64,000 bases of DNA, taken from contig CAJCIM010000171.1 of the NCBI GenBank assembly GCA_903970395.1, positions 1-64,000 of the forward strand. The letters are read 5' to 3'. A program made the translations under genes and the position numbers. The stretch's first letter is position 1, and each line of letters begins with the position of its first letter. This document shows, one piece after another, positions 25,198-33,193 of the stretch. Source of the DNA: Acidobacteriaceae bacterium (GTDB lineage: Bacteria; Acidobacteriota; Terriglobia; Terriglobales; Acidobacteriaceae). A model generated the notes under the pieces. The model ran no database searches, was not told where the DNA came from, and worked only from the letters and a program-made list of their open reading frames with translations.

Positions 25198-25965
25198 ATG
25201 CTGACCAGCGAAGCGCGTTCGCTGCTGACTGTCGTTCTGGTGGGCGCGCGCAATCCGAGCAACATTGGCGCGGCCGCGCGTGCGATCCATGACTTCGGCT
25301 TCGGCGACCTGCGCGTCGTGAACGAGTTCGCAGCGCCGTTTGAGGCTGCTGCGCTGGAGGCCAAATCTGCGGTTGCTGCGAGTTCGGTAATGCAGAGCGC
25401 GCGGCGGTTCGACTCGCTTGCTGAGGCGATTGCCGATTGCAGCCTGATCGTTGGAACGACCGCGATTGGCGAGCGTGAAATTCGGCAGACGGTTGAGCCG
25501 ATCCGGGAGACGGCGCCCCGGGTGACGGCGGCGCTGGGCCGCTCGGAGCGGGTGGCGTTGCTGTTCGGCTCCGAGAAGACCGGGCTGACGCGGGAGCAGT
25601 TGAGCCATTGCAGCCTGCTGACCACAATCCCGATGTATCAGCCGGAGGGCGAGCGGCACCTCTCCATGAACCTTGGTCAGTCGGTTGCGGTGTGCCTGTA
25701 TGAGCTCTCGCGGGAGGGCTTTGCCGGAGCGCGCGAGTTGCCGGAGCTGCATGAGGCTGCGGCGACTGCTGCGGATCGCGAGCGGCTGACGCAGATGCTG
25801 CTGGACGTGATGCACACGACCGAGTACGCGCGGCGGTTTCCGGCCAACGCGGCGGAGCCACTGGTTCGGCAGCTGGTGCAGCAGCTGGGCAGCAGCCATC
25901 GCGAGGCGATGACATGGATGGGAATCCTGAAGCAGATTCTGTGGCGTGAGCGCGGGGCGGAGTAG
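25198..25965 (+). CDS. TrmJ-type SPOUT RNA methyltransferase
   Basis: SPOUT-class (TrmH/TrmJ) 2'-O-ribose methyltransferase, probably acting on tRNA position 32. Motif 1 appears as GARNPSNIGAAARAI (about residues 15-29), motif 2 as LLFGSEKTGLT, and motif 3 as MNLGQSVAVCLYEL, which makes the trefoil-knot SAM site. A helical C-terminal extension is typical of TrmJ rather than TrmL. Length of 255 residues fits. Three starts are possible (TTG 25168, ATG 25192, ATG 25198). I choose 25198 because TAGACT (25184-25189) ends 8 nt before it and no Shine-Dalgarno is present. Repeat copy B begins 4 bp after its stop. Confidence 0.88.
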   Translation: MLTSEARSLLTVVLVGARNPSNIGAAARAIHDFGFGDLRVVNEFAAPFEAAALEAKSAVAASSVMQSARRFDSLAEAIADCSLIVGTTAIGEREIRQTVEPIRETAPRVTAALGRSERVALLFGSEKTGLTREQLSHCSLLTTIPMYQPEGERHLSMNLGQSVAVCLYELSREGFAGARELPELHEAAATAADRERLTQMLLDVMHTTEYARRFPANAAEPLVRQLVQQLGSSHREAMTWMGILKQILWRERGAE

Positions 25966-25968
25966 GGT

Positions 25969-26222
25969 ACCCCTCCCCCCCGCTCTCGCGGAGGAGGCTT
26001 TGTGTGGAATCAGTCACTTAGCGGGGTATCCCGGGGTTAAGTGGCTGATTCTGGGCCGTTTGCAGCTATGATAGCCGGAATCAATGGTTTACGGTTCCGA
26101 TGAAGGGTCTCCGGCCACGTGCGCGAAGGAAGACGCCAAGTTTCGCCACGGAAGTTTGTGTCTATTTCCAGTGTAGCTGGCGAGGCTGGAAGAACAATCA
26201 ATTGATTTTTGGGGTGGAAGCG
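25969..26222 (-). repeat. Long inverted repeat, copy B (about 250 bp, abuts trmJ-type gene)
   Basis: The reverse complement aligns with copy A at 18298-18550 over its whole length, with small gaps. It contains the hairpin AATCAGTCACTTA / TTAAGTGGCTGATT (26008-26050) around GGGGTATCCCGGGG. The C-rich start (ACCCCTCCCCCC, 25969-25980) mirrors the G-rich end of copy A. It starts immediately after the methyltransferase stop codon. It occupies much of the 533-bp gap before 26499; the rest of that gap holds the terminator at 26411-26467 and otherwise no gene I can recognise. Confidence 0.85.
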
Positions 26223-26410
26223 GTTTGGTTTGTGCTCGTTAGGCTGCGATGGCGGGCCGGCGGGGGTTGACAGCGCGATTTCTGGGGGTTCAAGGCGAAA
26301 AATCTGACGGCTACTAAGCGGGTACGCTCGCGCCTTCGACTCTTGCTACGGCAAGAACTTTGACGCAGAGAGCACAGAGGAAAAGACGCAAAGGAGAACG
26401 GGCAACTGAT

Positions 26411-26467
26411 GCGACGAATCCATGCTGCGGGGTGGCCTAAGCATGGGTTCGTCGCGAATCTTTTTTG
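26411..26467 (+). terminator. Strong orphan terminator
   Basis: GCGACGAATCCATGC (26411-26425) pairs with GCATGGGTTCGTCGC (26441-26455), a 15-bp stem with one G-T pair, followed by GAATCTTTTTT. The T-tract is on the plus strand, yet the nearest plus-strand gene ends 446 bp upstream, so it may end an untranslated transcript. Confidence 0.75.
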
Positions 26468-26498
26468 TGTTGCCGTGGCCCGTGTAAAAAGTTCGCAG

Positions 26499-26840
26499 TT
26501 ATTTGATGCGAATGGTGGCGCCGTCCAGATCGTTGTTTGCGGAGACGAGGACGTCACCGATGGCGTGTTCCGCGCTGGCGGTCTCTGCGATGACCTTATC
26601 GCCTGCGAGGAGCTTGACGCTTGTTTCTTCACCGGGCTTCAGGGTCAACTCCTTGTCGCCTGCTTTTACGGTGAGGGACTCCTTGCCGTCGTTGTGCAGT
26701 GTGATGCTCACCTGATGGGTCTTACCGAAGAAGGCGTGAACCGGAGCGTTGATGCTGGTAGTGGGCGCGGCGAAGGCTGCACCGGAGAGAGAGACGGAGG
26801 CGACTAGAGCGAGGGTGGCGGCAACAGTGTGAAACTTCAT
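26499..26840 (-). CDS. Small exported protein of unknown function
   Basis: A 113-residue protein with a clear signal peptide (about 1-24, MKFHTVAATLALVASVSLSG, then AAFA). The mature part is a short beta-rich domain with repeated Lys/Thr/Glu phrases (ESLTVKAGDKELTLKPGEETSVKLLAGDKV), like a small immunoglobulin-type or cupredoxin-like sandwich without metal ligands. I do not recognise a family. ATG 26840 is chosen because AAGGAG lies upstream at good spacing; the open frame continues to 27269 without coding character. It is divergent from the helicase gene. Confidence 0.8.
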   Translation of the reverse strand: MKFHTVAATLALVASVSLSGAAFAAPTTSINAPVHAFFGKTHQVSITLHNDGKESLTVKAGDKELTLKPGEETSVKLLAGDKVIAETASAEHAIGDVLVSANNDLDGATIRIK

Positions 26841-27081
26841 AACGTGACTCCTTTGAATGGAAGGGATTTCATTTCCCGGATTTGTGTCGCTGATTTCGGC
26901 CCGGGCCTCTCTGTCATGGTTCAGAGGAGCTCGTTGCATCAACCGATACGCAGTGGTTCGTAGATTGGTTCCGTTGTTGTGAAAGAATTTTCTGCACGAA
27001 GTTTTTGCGAGACATGCGTGATCCACAAGTGAATGCAGTGTGAAAAAGTAGTGTGCGCCCACGACAGATAGAATGAGAGGT

Positions 27082-29976
27082 GTGCCCGATCTTCTCGCCA
27101 ATATGAATCCGCAGCAACGCGAGGGCATCGTGTCGGTGGATGGAGCCGTGCTGTTGCTGGCCGGAGCGGGCAGCGGCAAGACGCGCGTGATTACGCACCG
27201 CATCGCGTACCTGATTGAAGAGCGTGGCGTCTCGCCGGACAACATTCTTGCGGTGACGTTTACGAACAAGGCTGCGAAGGAGATGGGTGAGCGCGTAGAG
27301 AAGATCCTCGGCCACTCGACGCTGGCGCAGCCTACGATTGCGACCTTCCATAGCTTCTGCGTGCGCGTGCTGCGGCGCGATATCGAGGCGCTGCGTGTGG
27401 GCGACGTTGGACTGACGCGCAGCTTTGCGATCTATGACGAGACCGATCAGCAGGCGGTGGTGAAGTCTGCGCTGAAGCGGCTGGGTGTCGATGATAAGGC
27501 GTTGAAGCCGCGCGTTGCGCTGGGACGGATCAGCTGGGCGAAGAACCACATGATCGATCCGCAGGAGTACTTTCTTGCGTCGACCAATCCGATGGAAGAG
27601 AAGATCGCGCACATCTTCGAGATCTACAAGAAGGAACTGGCGAAGGCGAATGCGCTGGACTTCGATGATCTGCTCTTGGAGACAGTGCGGCTCCTCAAGA
27701 GTTCTGCTGAGGTGCGCGAGCGATACAACCGCAAGTACAAGTACCTGCTGATCGACGAGTATCAGGACACGAACCGGCCGCAGTATGAGCTGATGAAGCT
27801 GCTGGGCAAGCACGGAAATGTCTGCGTCGTCGGTGATGAAGACCAGTCGATCTATAGCTGGCGCGGCGCGGACATCAAGAACATTCTGGAGTTTGAGAAG
27901 GACTTTCCCAACGCGAAGACGATCAGGCTGGAGCAGAACTACCGGTCTACCCAGGTGATTCTGGAAGGCGCGTCTGCTGTGGTTGCGCAGAATGTGCAGC
28001 GCAAGGGGAAGAACCTTTGGACCTCGCGAGAGGGCGGGTCGCTGATTGGGTACTACGAGGCCCCTGACGGCGAGAATGAGGCGCTGTTTATCGCGGACAG
28101 GATTGCGCAGTATCTTCGCGAGGCTGCGGCGGGTACGGACAATCCGGCGGAGACGCCGCGGTGTGCGGTGCTGTACCGGACGAACTCTCAGTCGCGATTG
28201 GTGGAAGAGGCGCTAAGGCGGTATCAGATTCAGTACCACATGGTGGGTGGGTTCAGCTTCTATGACCGCGCGGAGGTGAAGGACATGCTCAGCTATCTGA
28301 AGCTGGTGCAGAACCCGCACGACTCTGTGGCGCTTGGGCGAGTGGTGAATTCGCCGCCGCGCGGTATCGGCAAGACGACGATGGAGACGCTGGAGCGGAT
28401 TGCTCTGACGACGGGGATGAGCAGCTGGGACGCGATAGAGCGCGTGGGTGAAGAAAAGCTGCTGCCTGCGAGAGCGCTGACGGCTCTGGCGAACTTCCGC
28501 AAGCTGATTGAAGATGCGCGCGCGATGCTTGGTACGGAGTTTTTGCGCCGGCTAGAAGCGGACGCAGGGATTAGGGAACAGGGATTAGGGATTAGGGAAG
28601 ACGAGTATCTCGAATCGCTTGCTGCTTCGGCGGACGACGAAGCGACAAACTTTGATTTTGGTTTTGCGACCGAAGAGGAGCCCGCTCCCGCGACGACGAA
28701 CGATGCGAACTCGGCCTTCGATACGAGCTTCAACTTTGGGTTTGATTTTGGGCCGAGTGAGGAGATCAGCACAATTGCGGCGGAGAATGCCGGGGCTCGC
28801 TCCGGGGCTGAAGCCCCCTTGCTGGGTGGGCTGAAACAGGGGCCTGAAGGCCCCTTCTCCCTCCCGTCTTCTCTCTCCTCCTCTCTCCCATCACTGGATG
28901 CGAGCGTGAATCCGTTTGCGCCGGTGGCGCTGAAGCGGTCGGCGAGTGATGAAGTTCGTGACCGGTTGAAGCGGATTGCGGCGGAAGAGGCTCGTGGTGA
29001 GGTTGAGACGCGCGAGGAGCGGCCGGCGTTTCGCAAGCCGGGTGATCCTGCGACGCTGCCGGAGCTGATCAAGTTTTTGAATGATCGGTCGGGCTACATT
29101 CGTAGCCTTGAAGACGAGAACACGCCGGAGAGCCAGAGCCGGATTGAGAACCTGAAGGAACTTGCGAACGCCGCGCAGGATGCGACTTCGCGTGGAGAGA
29201 CGCTGGCGGAGTTTCTGGACCATGCGGCGCTGGTGAGCGATGCGGACAGCTACTCGGCCGAGGCGCGGGTGACGCTGATGACGCTGCATGCGGCGAAGGG
29301 GCTGGAGTTTCCGCTGGTGTTTCTGGCGGGGATGGAAGAGGGGCTGTTTCCGCACTCGCGCACGTTGCAGGACCCGGAGCAGATGGAGGAGGAGCGCCGC
29401 CTCTGCTACGTGGGCATGACGCGCGCGATGGATACGCTGGTGATGACGCGGGCGCGGTATCGCAGGCGGTATGGCAGCGATATGCCGGAGTCGTCGATTG
29501 CGTCGCGGTTTCTGGAGGAGGTTCCGTCGCGGCTGGTGGAAGACCTTTCTCCCAAGAGCTACGGAAGCGCGTATGCGACGCCGTATCCGCGGCGTGGTGG
29601 CGGGGACGACTACGGTGGCGAGCGGCACTATAGCTATGAGGATGAGAGCCAGGAGCCGGGCGGCGGCGCGCGGAGCTATGCGCAGCAGCGCTATGGGAGC
29701 AAGCCGCGCAGTGGCAGTGGGCCGCTGGATAATACGTCTGCATTCTTCGGAAAAGGCGGCGTTTCAGGGTTCAAAGGGCGGCCGCGGATGGAGATTGGGT
29801 CGCCGACGGGGAAGACCGGGATGGGCAAGGGAATCCGGGTGCGGCACCCGAAGTATGGCGAGGGAGTGATCTTCGCGCGCGAGGGCGAGGGTGAAGATGC
29901 CAAGATTACAGTACAATTTAGTGGTCACGGTATGAAGAAGCTGGTCGAGAAGTTCGCCCAGCTGGAGCGCCTGTAG
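27082..29976 (+). CDS. pcrA: PcrA/UvrD-type superfamily 1A DNA helicase
   Basis: ATP-dependent 3'-5' helicase for nucleotide-excision and mismatch repair. Motif Q/I: NPQQREGI and AGAGSGKTRVITHRI; motif II: LLIDEYQDTN; motif III: VVGDEDQSIYSWRGAD; motif IV: RLEQNYRST; motif V/VI: LMTLHAAKGLEFPLVFLAGM and RRLCYVGMTRAMDTL. The C-terminus has the PcrA-type RNA-polymerase-binding Tudor-like domain (RVRHPKYGEGVIFARE). At 964 residues it is over 200 longer than usual because of a low-complexity insert at about residues 495-650 in subdomain 2B. GTG 27082 is chosen since TAGAAT (27069-27074) ends 7 nt before it; ATG 27073 would overlap that box, and ATG 27103 is another option. Confidence 0.93.
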   Translation: MPDLLANMNPQQREGIVSVDGAVLLLAGAGSGKTRVITHRIAYLIEERGVSPDNILAVTFTNKAAKEMGERVEKILGHSTLAQPTIATFHSFCVRVLRRDIEALRVGDVGLTRSFAIYDETDQQAVVKSALKRLGVDDKALKPRVALGRISWAKNHMIDPQEYFLASTNPMEEKIAHIFEIYKKELAKANALDFDDLLLETVRLLKSSAEVRERYNRKYKYLLIDEYQDTNRPQYELMKLLGKHGNVCVVGDEDQSIYSWRGADIKNILEFEKDFPNAKTIRLEQNYRSTQVILEGASAVVAQNVQRKGKNLWTSREGGSLIGYYEAPDGENEALFIADRIAQYLREAAAGTDNPAETPRCAVLYRTNSQSRLVEEALRRYQIQYHMVGGFSFYDRAEVKDMLSYLKLVQNPHDSVALGRVVNSPPRGIGKTTMETLERIALTTGMSSWDAIERVGEEKLLPARALTALANFRKLIEDARAMLGTEFLRRLEADAGIREQGLGIREDEYLESLAASADDEATNFDFGFATEEEPAPATTNDANSAFDTSFNFGFDFGPSEEISTIAAENAGARSGAEAPLLGGLKQGPEGPFSLPSSLSSSLPSLDASVNPFAPVALKRSASDEVRDRLKRIAAEEARGEVETREERPAFRKPGDPATLPELIKFLNDRSGYIRSLEDENTPESQSRIENLKELANAAQDATSRGETLAEFLDHAALVSDADSYSAEARVTLMTLHAAKGLEFPLVFLAGMEEGLFPHSRTLQDPEQMEEERRLCYVGMTRAMDTLVMTRARYRRRYGSDMPESSIASRFLEEVPSRLVEDLSPKSYGSAYATPYPRRGGGDDYGGERHYSYEDESQEPGGGARSYAQQRYGSKPRSGSGPLDNTSAFFGKGGVSGFKGRPRMEIGSPTGKTGMGKGIRVRHPKYGEGVIFAREGEGEDAKITVQFSGHGMKKLVEKFAQLERL
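28566..28862. repeat. Intergenic-type repeats inside the helicase coding sequence
   Basis: GGGATTAGGGA units (28567-28598) are followed by two perfect hairpins, GGGGC-TGAA-GCCCC (28804-28817) and GGGGCC-TGAA-GGCCCC (28839-28854). All lie in frame inside the 2B insert of the helicase gene. Such motifs are normally found between genes. Confidence 0.75.
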
Positions 29977-30023
29977 AGCGTTCGCGATGCGAGACACAAG
30001 ATTCGAGAGAGACAGGAAATTTC

Positions 30024-30179
30024 ATGGCAAACACGAAGGCAATTACAGACAAGGACGAGCGCAAGAAGGTAAAGCGCGCGGCACGCAAGAAGGCAGCCCC
30101 GAAGGCTCCGCGCACAGGCGCACGTGGCGAGAACAAGGCGAAGATCAAGAAGGCAGCGCGTGGTCAGTCGAAGCGCTAA
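30024..30179 (+). CDS. Small lysine/arginine-rich basic protein (51 aa)
   Basis: A 51-residue protein, about 45 percent Lys or Arg, reading MANTKAITDKDERKKVKRAA and then KKAAPKAPRTGARG and KKAARGQSKR. It has no hydrophobic core and is probably disordered and nucleic-acid binding. I do not recognise a named family, though it resembles small histone-H1-like or ribosome-associated basic proteins. AGGAAA lies upstream of the ATG, and a strong hairpin follows the stop by 31 bp. It starts 47 bp after the helicase stop on the same strand, so it could be co-transcribed with it. Codon use matches the neighbours. Confidence 0.75.
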   Translation: MANTKAITDKDERKKVKRAARKKAAPKAPRTGARGENKAKIKKAARGQSKR

Positions 30180-30210
30180 AAGCAGGAAATAGGAAGTAGC
30201 CAGTAGAAAT

Positions 30211-30240
30211 GCGGCGGGTAGAGGTGACTCTGCCCGCCGC
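30211..30240 (+). terminator. Hairpin terminator
   Basis: GCGGCGGGTAGAG (30211-30223) pairs with CTCTGCCCGCCGC (30228-30240), a 13-bp stem with one G-T pair, then TTTGG. It closes the helicase/basic-protein transcription unit. Confidence 0.75.
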
Positions 30241-30340
30241 TTTGGCGTTTGTGGGGAAGAGTGTTTGCGGATGATGAATCGCCGCTTACAATCAGGGAGC
30301 AACCGCGAGACATTCATCTCAAAGACGAGGACCCAGCGCC

Positions 30341-31918
30341 CTGCCTTCTCCAAGCCAGCCCCGACAAATCTTTGCCACCAAGTCAATCGATAAGCTGATC
30401 ACCGATTCGGAGCGGCCGGAACATGCGCTGAAGAAGACGCTTGGACCGGTGTCTCTGACAGCGATGGGCGTGGGCATCGTCATTGGGTCGGGGATCTTTA
30501 CGGTGATCGGGACAGCGATCGGCGGGAACCCGGCGGCGACGGTGAAGTTGTCCGAGTCTCCGGTGATCGATCTGATTGTGGGGCTGCTGCACCATACGAG
30601 CGGCGCGGTGGCGGGCAGGCCGGGAGCTGGGCCGGCGCTGGTGGTGTCGCTGGTGCTGGTGGCGATTGTGTGCGCGCTGACGGGGCTCTGTTATGCGGAG
30701 CTGGCGAGCATGATTCCGATTGCGGGGTCGGCGTACACGTACAGCTATGCGACGATGGGCGAGCTGGTGGCGTGGATCATCGGGTGGGACCTGATTCTGG
30801 AGTATGCGTTTGCGAACATGAGTGTGAGCGTGGGATTTGCCGCTCACCTGGTGGATGCGCTGGACTGGTTTGGGCTGCGGCTGAGTCCGAAGTGGCTGGC
30901 GCCGGCGTACCTGCCGCTGGGGTTGCAGGACCTTGCGGGCAAGGACATCTATGCGCCGGGGTGGCACTCGGGGTTTGATATTCCGGCATTTTTGATTGTG
31001 CTGATTTTGACGGTGCTGCTGGTGCTGGGCATTCGTGAGTCGTCGCGGACGAACAATGCGATGGTGCTGATCAAGATTGGCGCGATTCTGACGTTCGTGT
31101 TCTTTGGGATGAGCTTCATTCATCCGCGGTACTATCATCCGTTTTCGCCGAATGGGTGGGGAGGGATTCTGGCTGGCGGGTCGATTATCTTCTTTACGTA
31201 CATCGGGTTTGACGCGGTGTCGACGGCGAGCGAGGAGTGCAAGAAGCCGCAGCGCGATGTGCCGATCGGGATTATTGCGACGCTGATCGTTTGCACGATT
31301 CTGTACATTGGCGTGGCGGCGACGCTGACCGGGCTGGTGCCGTGGCAGTCGGTGGCGGGCGATGGCGCGCCGGTGGTGAATGCGCTGAAGCGTGTGGCGC
31401 TGCTGCCGGGAGCGCACAGGCTGCACTGGGTAAGGCTGGCGGTGCTGTTTGGCGCGATCCTGGGGATGATCTCGTCGATCCTGGTGGGGCAGTATGGGCA
31501 GGCTCGGATATGGTTTGCGATGAGCCGCGACCGGCTGCTGCCGACGGCGTTCAGCAAGGTGCACAGGCGGTTTCGGACGCCGGCGTTTGCGACGATTGTG
31601 GCGGGTATTCTGGTGGCGATTCCCTCGGGGCTGTTCGATGTGGGCACGCTTGCGGAGATGTCGAACATCGGGACGCTGTTTGCGTTTGTGCTGGTGTCGA
31701 TTGGGGTGCTGGTGCTGCGCGCGAAGGACCCGCAGCGGCATCGCGGGTTTCGAGTGCCGCTCGGCCCGGTGATTCCGGTGCTGAGCATCGCGTTCTGTCT
31801 GCTGCTGATGGCTGGGTTGCCCGTGCGGACGTGGGAGCGGTTCTTTATCTGGCTGATTATCGGGCTGGTGGTGTACTTCTTCTATAGCAGGAAGCGGAGC
31901 GAGTTTTATCAGGGGTAG
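30341..31918 (+). CDS. APC superfamily amino-acid permease
   Basis: Inner-membrane amino-acid transporter with about 12 membrane segments. The first-helix signature is VSLTAMGVGIVIGSGIFTVI, and the family block FTYIGFDAVSTASEECKKPQ lies mid-protein. Substrate unknown; the sequence resembles the cationic-amino-acid branch. The first ATG/GTG/TTG in frame (GTG 30449) would cut away the conserved cytoplasmic lead-in. Upstream in frame the sequence reads IFATKSIDKLITDSERPEHA, which is typical of this family. The likely real start is CTG 30341, 10 nt after GAGG (30327-30330). If CTG is not used, the conservative start is 30449. Confidence 0.88.
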   Translation: MPSPSQPRQIFATKSIDKLITDSERPEHALKKTLGPVSLTAMGVGIVIGSGIFTVIGTAIGGNPAATVKLSESPVIDLIVGLLHHTSGAVAGRPGAGPALVVSLVLVAIVCALTGLCYAELASMIPIAGSAYTYSYATMGELVAWIIGWDLILEYAFANMSVSVGFAAHLVDALDWFGLRLSPKWLAPAYLPLGLQDLAGKDIYAPGWHSGFDIPAFLIVLILTVLLVLGIRESSRTNNAMVLIKIGAILTFVFFGMSFIHPRYYHPFSPNGWGGILAGGSIIFFTYIGFDAVSTASEECKKPQRDVPIGIIATLIVCTILYIGVAATLTGLVPWQSVAGDGAPVVNALKRVALLPGAHRLHWVRLAVLFGAILGMISSILVGQYGQARIWFAMSRDRLLPTAFSKVHRRFRTPAFATIVAGILVAIPSGLFDVGTLAEMSNIGTLFAFVLVSIGVLVLRAKDPQRHRGFRVPLGPVIPVLSIAFCLLLMAGLPVRTWERFFIWLIIGLVVYFFYSRKRSEFYQG

Positions 31919-32056
31919 GTCGGCGCTTCATCGAAAGATGAAGTGATTCATCTGTTTTCAAAAGAACGAGGAATCGCTGTACCTGATTCCACGGAGCAGG
32001 TACAGTGGGTGCAACAGTTCGAACACGACATCTAAATACCGTACTCTGAGACATTC

Positions 32057-32809
32057 ATGGCATCGACCTTCCTTACGGCCGAGTGGCGCAAGCTGATCAT
32101 GGCGCAGTACGAAGTTGCGCCTGAGGTTCTGGCCGCGTGGGTGCCGGATGGGGTGGAGCTGGATCTGTACCAGGAGCGGTGTTTCGTTTCGCTGGTGGGG
32201 TTTCTGTTCGATCATGTGCGGGTGAAGGGGCTGCCGCTACCATTTCATCGGCGGTTTACCGAGGTGAACCTGCGGTTTTATGTGAAGCGTCCGATGGCGG
32301 ATGGCAGCGTGCGGCGCGGGGTGGTGTTCATCAGCGAGATTGTGCCGCTGCCGGCGATAACGCTGGTGGCGAAGGGGCTGTATGGCGAACCATACAGGAC
32401 GGCTCCGGTGCGGTGGTTGTGGCGAGGCGAGGACAGTGGGGTGGACATCGGCTACTCGTGGAAGGTGCCGGGGCGGCGGGGCGGCAAGTGGCAGTACATG
32501 TCGGTGCAGGCGGATGCGCGTTCGCGGCCGATTGCAGCCGGCAGCATCGAGGAGTTCATCACGGAGCACTACTGGGGATACACGCAGCGCAGCGGGTTGC
32601 TAAAGCGCGGTGAGGGTGTGACGGGCGAGTATGGCGTGGAGCATCCGCGGTGGGAGTGCTATCCGGTTAGCTCGTCGCAGGTTTCGGCGGACTTTGGGGC
32701 ACTGTATGGGCGGTTGTTTGCGCAGCTGACGGCGCGCAAGCCGGACCATGTGCTGCTGGCCGAGGGGTCTGCGGTGGTGGTGCGTGCGGGTGAGGGGTTT
32801 CAAAGCTAG
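32057..32809 (+). CDS. DUF2071 (YqjF-like) family protein
   Basis: Cytosolic protein of 250 residues in the DUF2071 family, which has an acetoacetate-decarboxylase-like beta-barrel fold but no assigned reaction. Typical phrases are FLTAEWRKLIMAQYEVAPEV near the start, LDLYQERCFVSLVGFLFDHV, HRRFTEVNLRFYVKR and the late block HYWGYTQRS. The start at 32057 has no Shine-Dalgarno; TACTCT ends 9 nt before it. It ends exactly where the opposite-strand HTH gene ends, with no intervening base. Confidence 0.88.
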   Translation: MASTFLTAEWRKLIMAQYEVAPEVLAAWVPDGVELDLYQERCFVSLVGFLFDHVRVKGLPLPFHRRFTEVNLRFYVKRPMADGSVRRGVVFISEIVPLPAITLVAKGLYGEPYRTAPVRWLWRGEDSGVDIGYSWKVPGRRGGKWQYMSVQADARSRPIAAGSIEEFITEHYWGYTQRSGLLKRGEGVTGEYGVEHPRWECYPVSSSQVSADFGALYGRLFAQLTARKPDHVLLAEGSAVVVRAGEGFQS

Positions 32810-33193
32810 TTAGAGGGTCGATGTCAGTTCGACTTTTTTCGCTGCCGGCATGACCAGGAGCTGGCGCCCGTGGCCGGGGTTTGTGACGTACTTTGTCTTG
32901 AGCACGCCGGCTTCCCGCATGGCTGATACGTCACGGCTCACGGCGCGCTTGTTGCGTCCCAGTCTGATAGCCAGCTCTGAGATTGGAGTTTCGCCGGTCT
33001 CGCGCAGCGAACCGATGAGGCGAACGCGCTCGGTGGTCAGAACGCGAAACATGTCCAAGGGATTTTCAAAGGCGATGACGCTCTCGTCGGGTATGGGCTC
33101 GCCATTGTCCAGTGCGCAGGCATGGGCGCGAGCGCGACGGAAGAAGCCGTCGATGCCGGTCTTATCCACGATGATCTTGATCTTACGTGCCAC
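32810..33193 (-). CDS. Winged-HTH antitoxin (TumA-like) of a TumE-type toxin-antitoxin pair
   Basis: A 127-residue DNA-binding protein. The winged helix-turn-helix is visible at about residues 50-105 (LTTERVRLIGSLRETGETPISELA, then RNKRAVSRDVSAMREAGVL), typical of the HVO_A0114-like regulators encoded after TumE/DUF6516 genes. It starts at GTG 33193, overlapping the 3' end of the toxin gene by 11 nt, so translation is probably coupled. Its expected role is to neutralise the toxin and repress the operon. Because the toxin frame is broken, it may now act alone. Confidence 0.8.
   Translation of the reverse strand: MARKIKIIVDKTGIDGFFRRARAHACALDNGEPIPDESVIAFENPLDMFRVLTTERVRLIGSLRETGETPISELAIRLGRNKRAVSRDVSAMREAGVLKTKYVTNPGHGRQLLVMPAAKKVELTSTL

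Noticed and set aside
24773-26017. 414-codon minus-strand frame spanning the YXWGXW gene end and methyltransferase
   Set aside because: Crosses a terminator and two real plus-strand genes; composition is an antisense shadow.
26198-26632. 144-codon minus-strand frame over repeat copy B and the small exported gene
   Set aside because: It crosses the orphan terminator and repeat, overlaps the better-supported 26499-26840 gene and lacks a ribosome-binding site.
30383-31741. 452-codon minus-strand frame opposite the permease
   Set aside because: Arg/His/Gln-rich antisense translation typical of membrane-protein shadows in GC-rich DNA.
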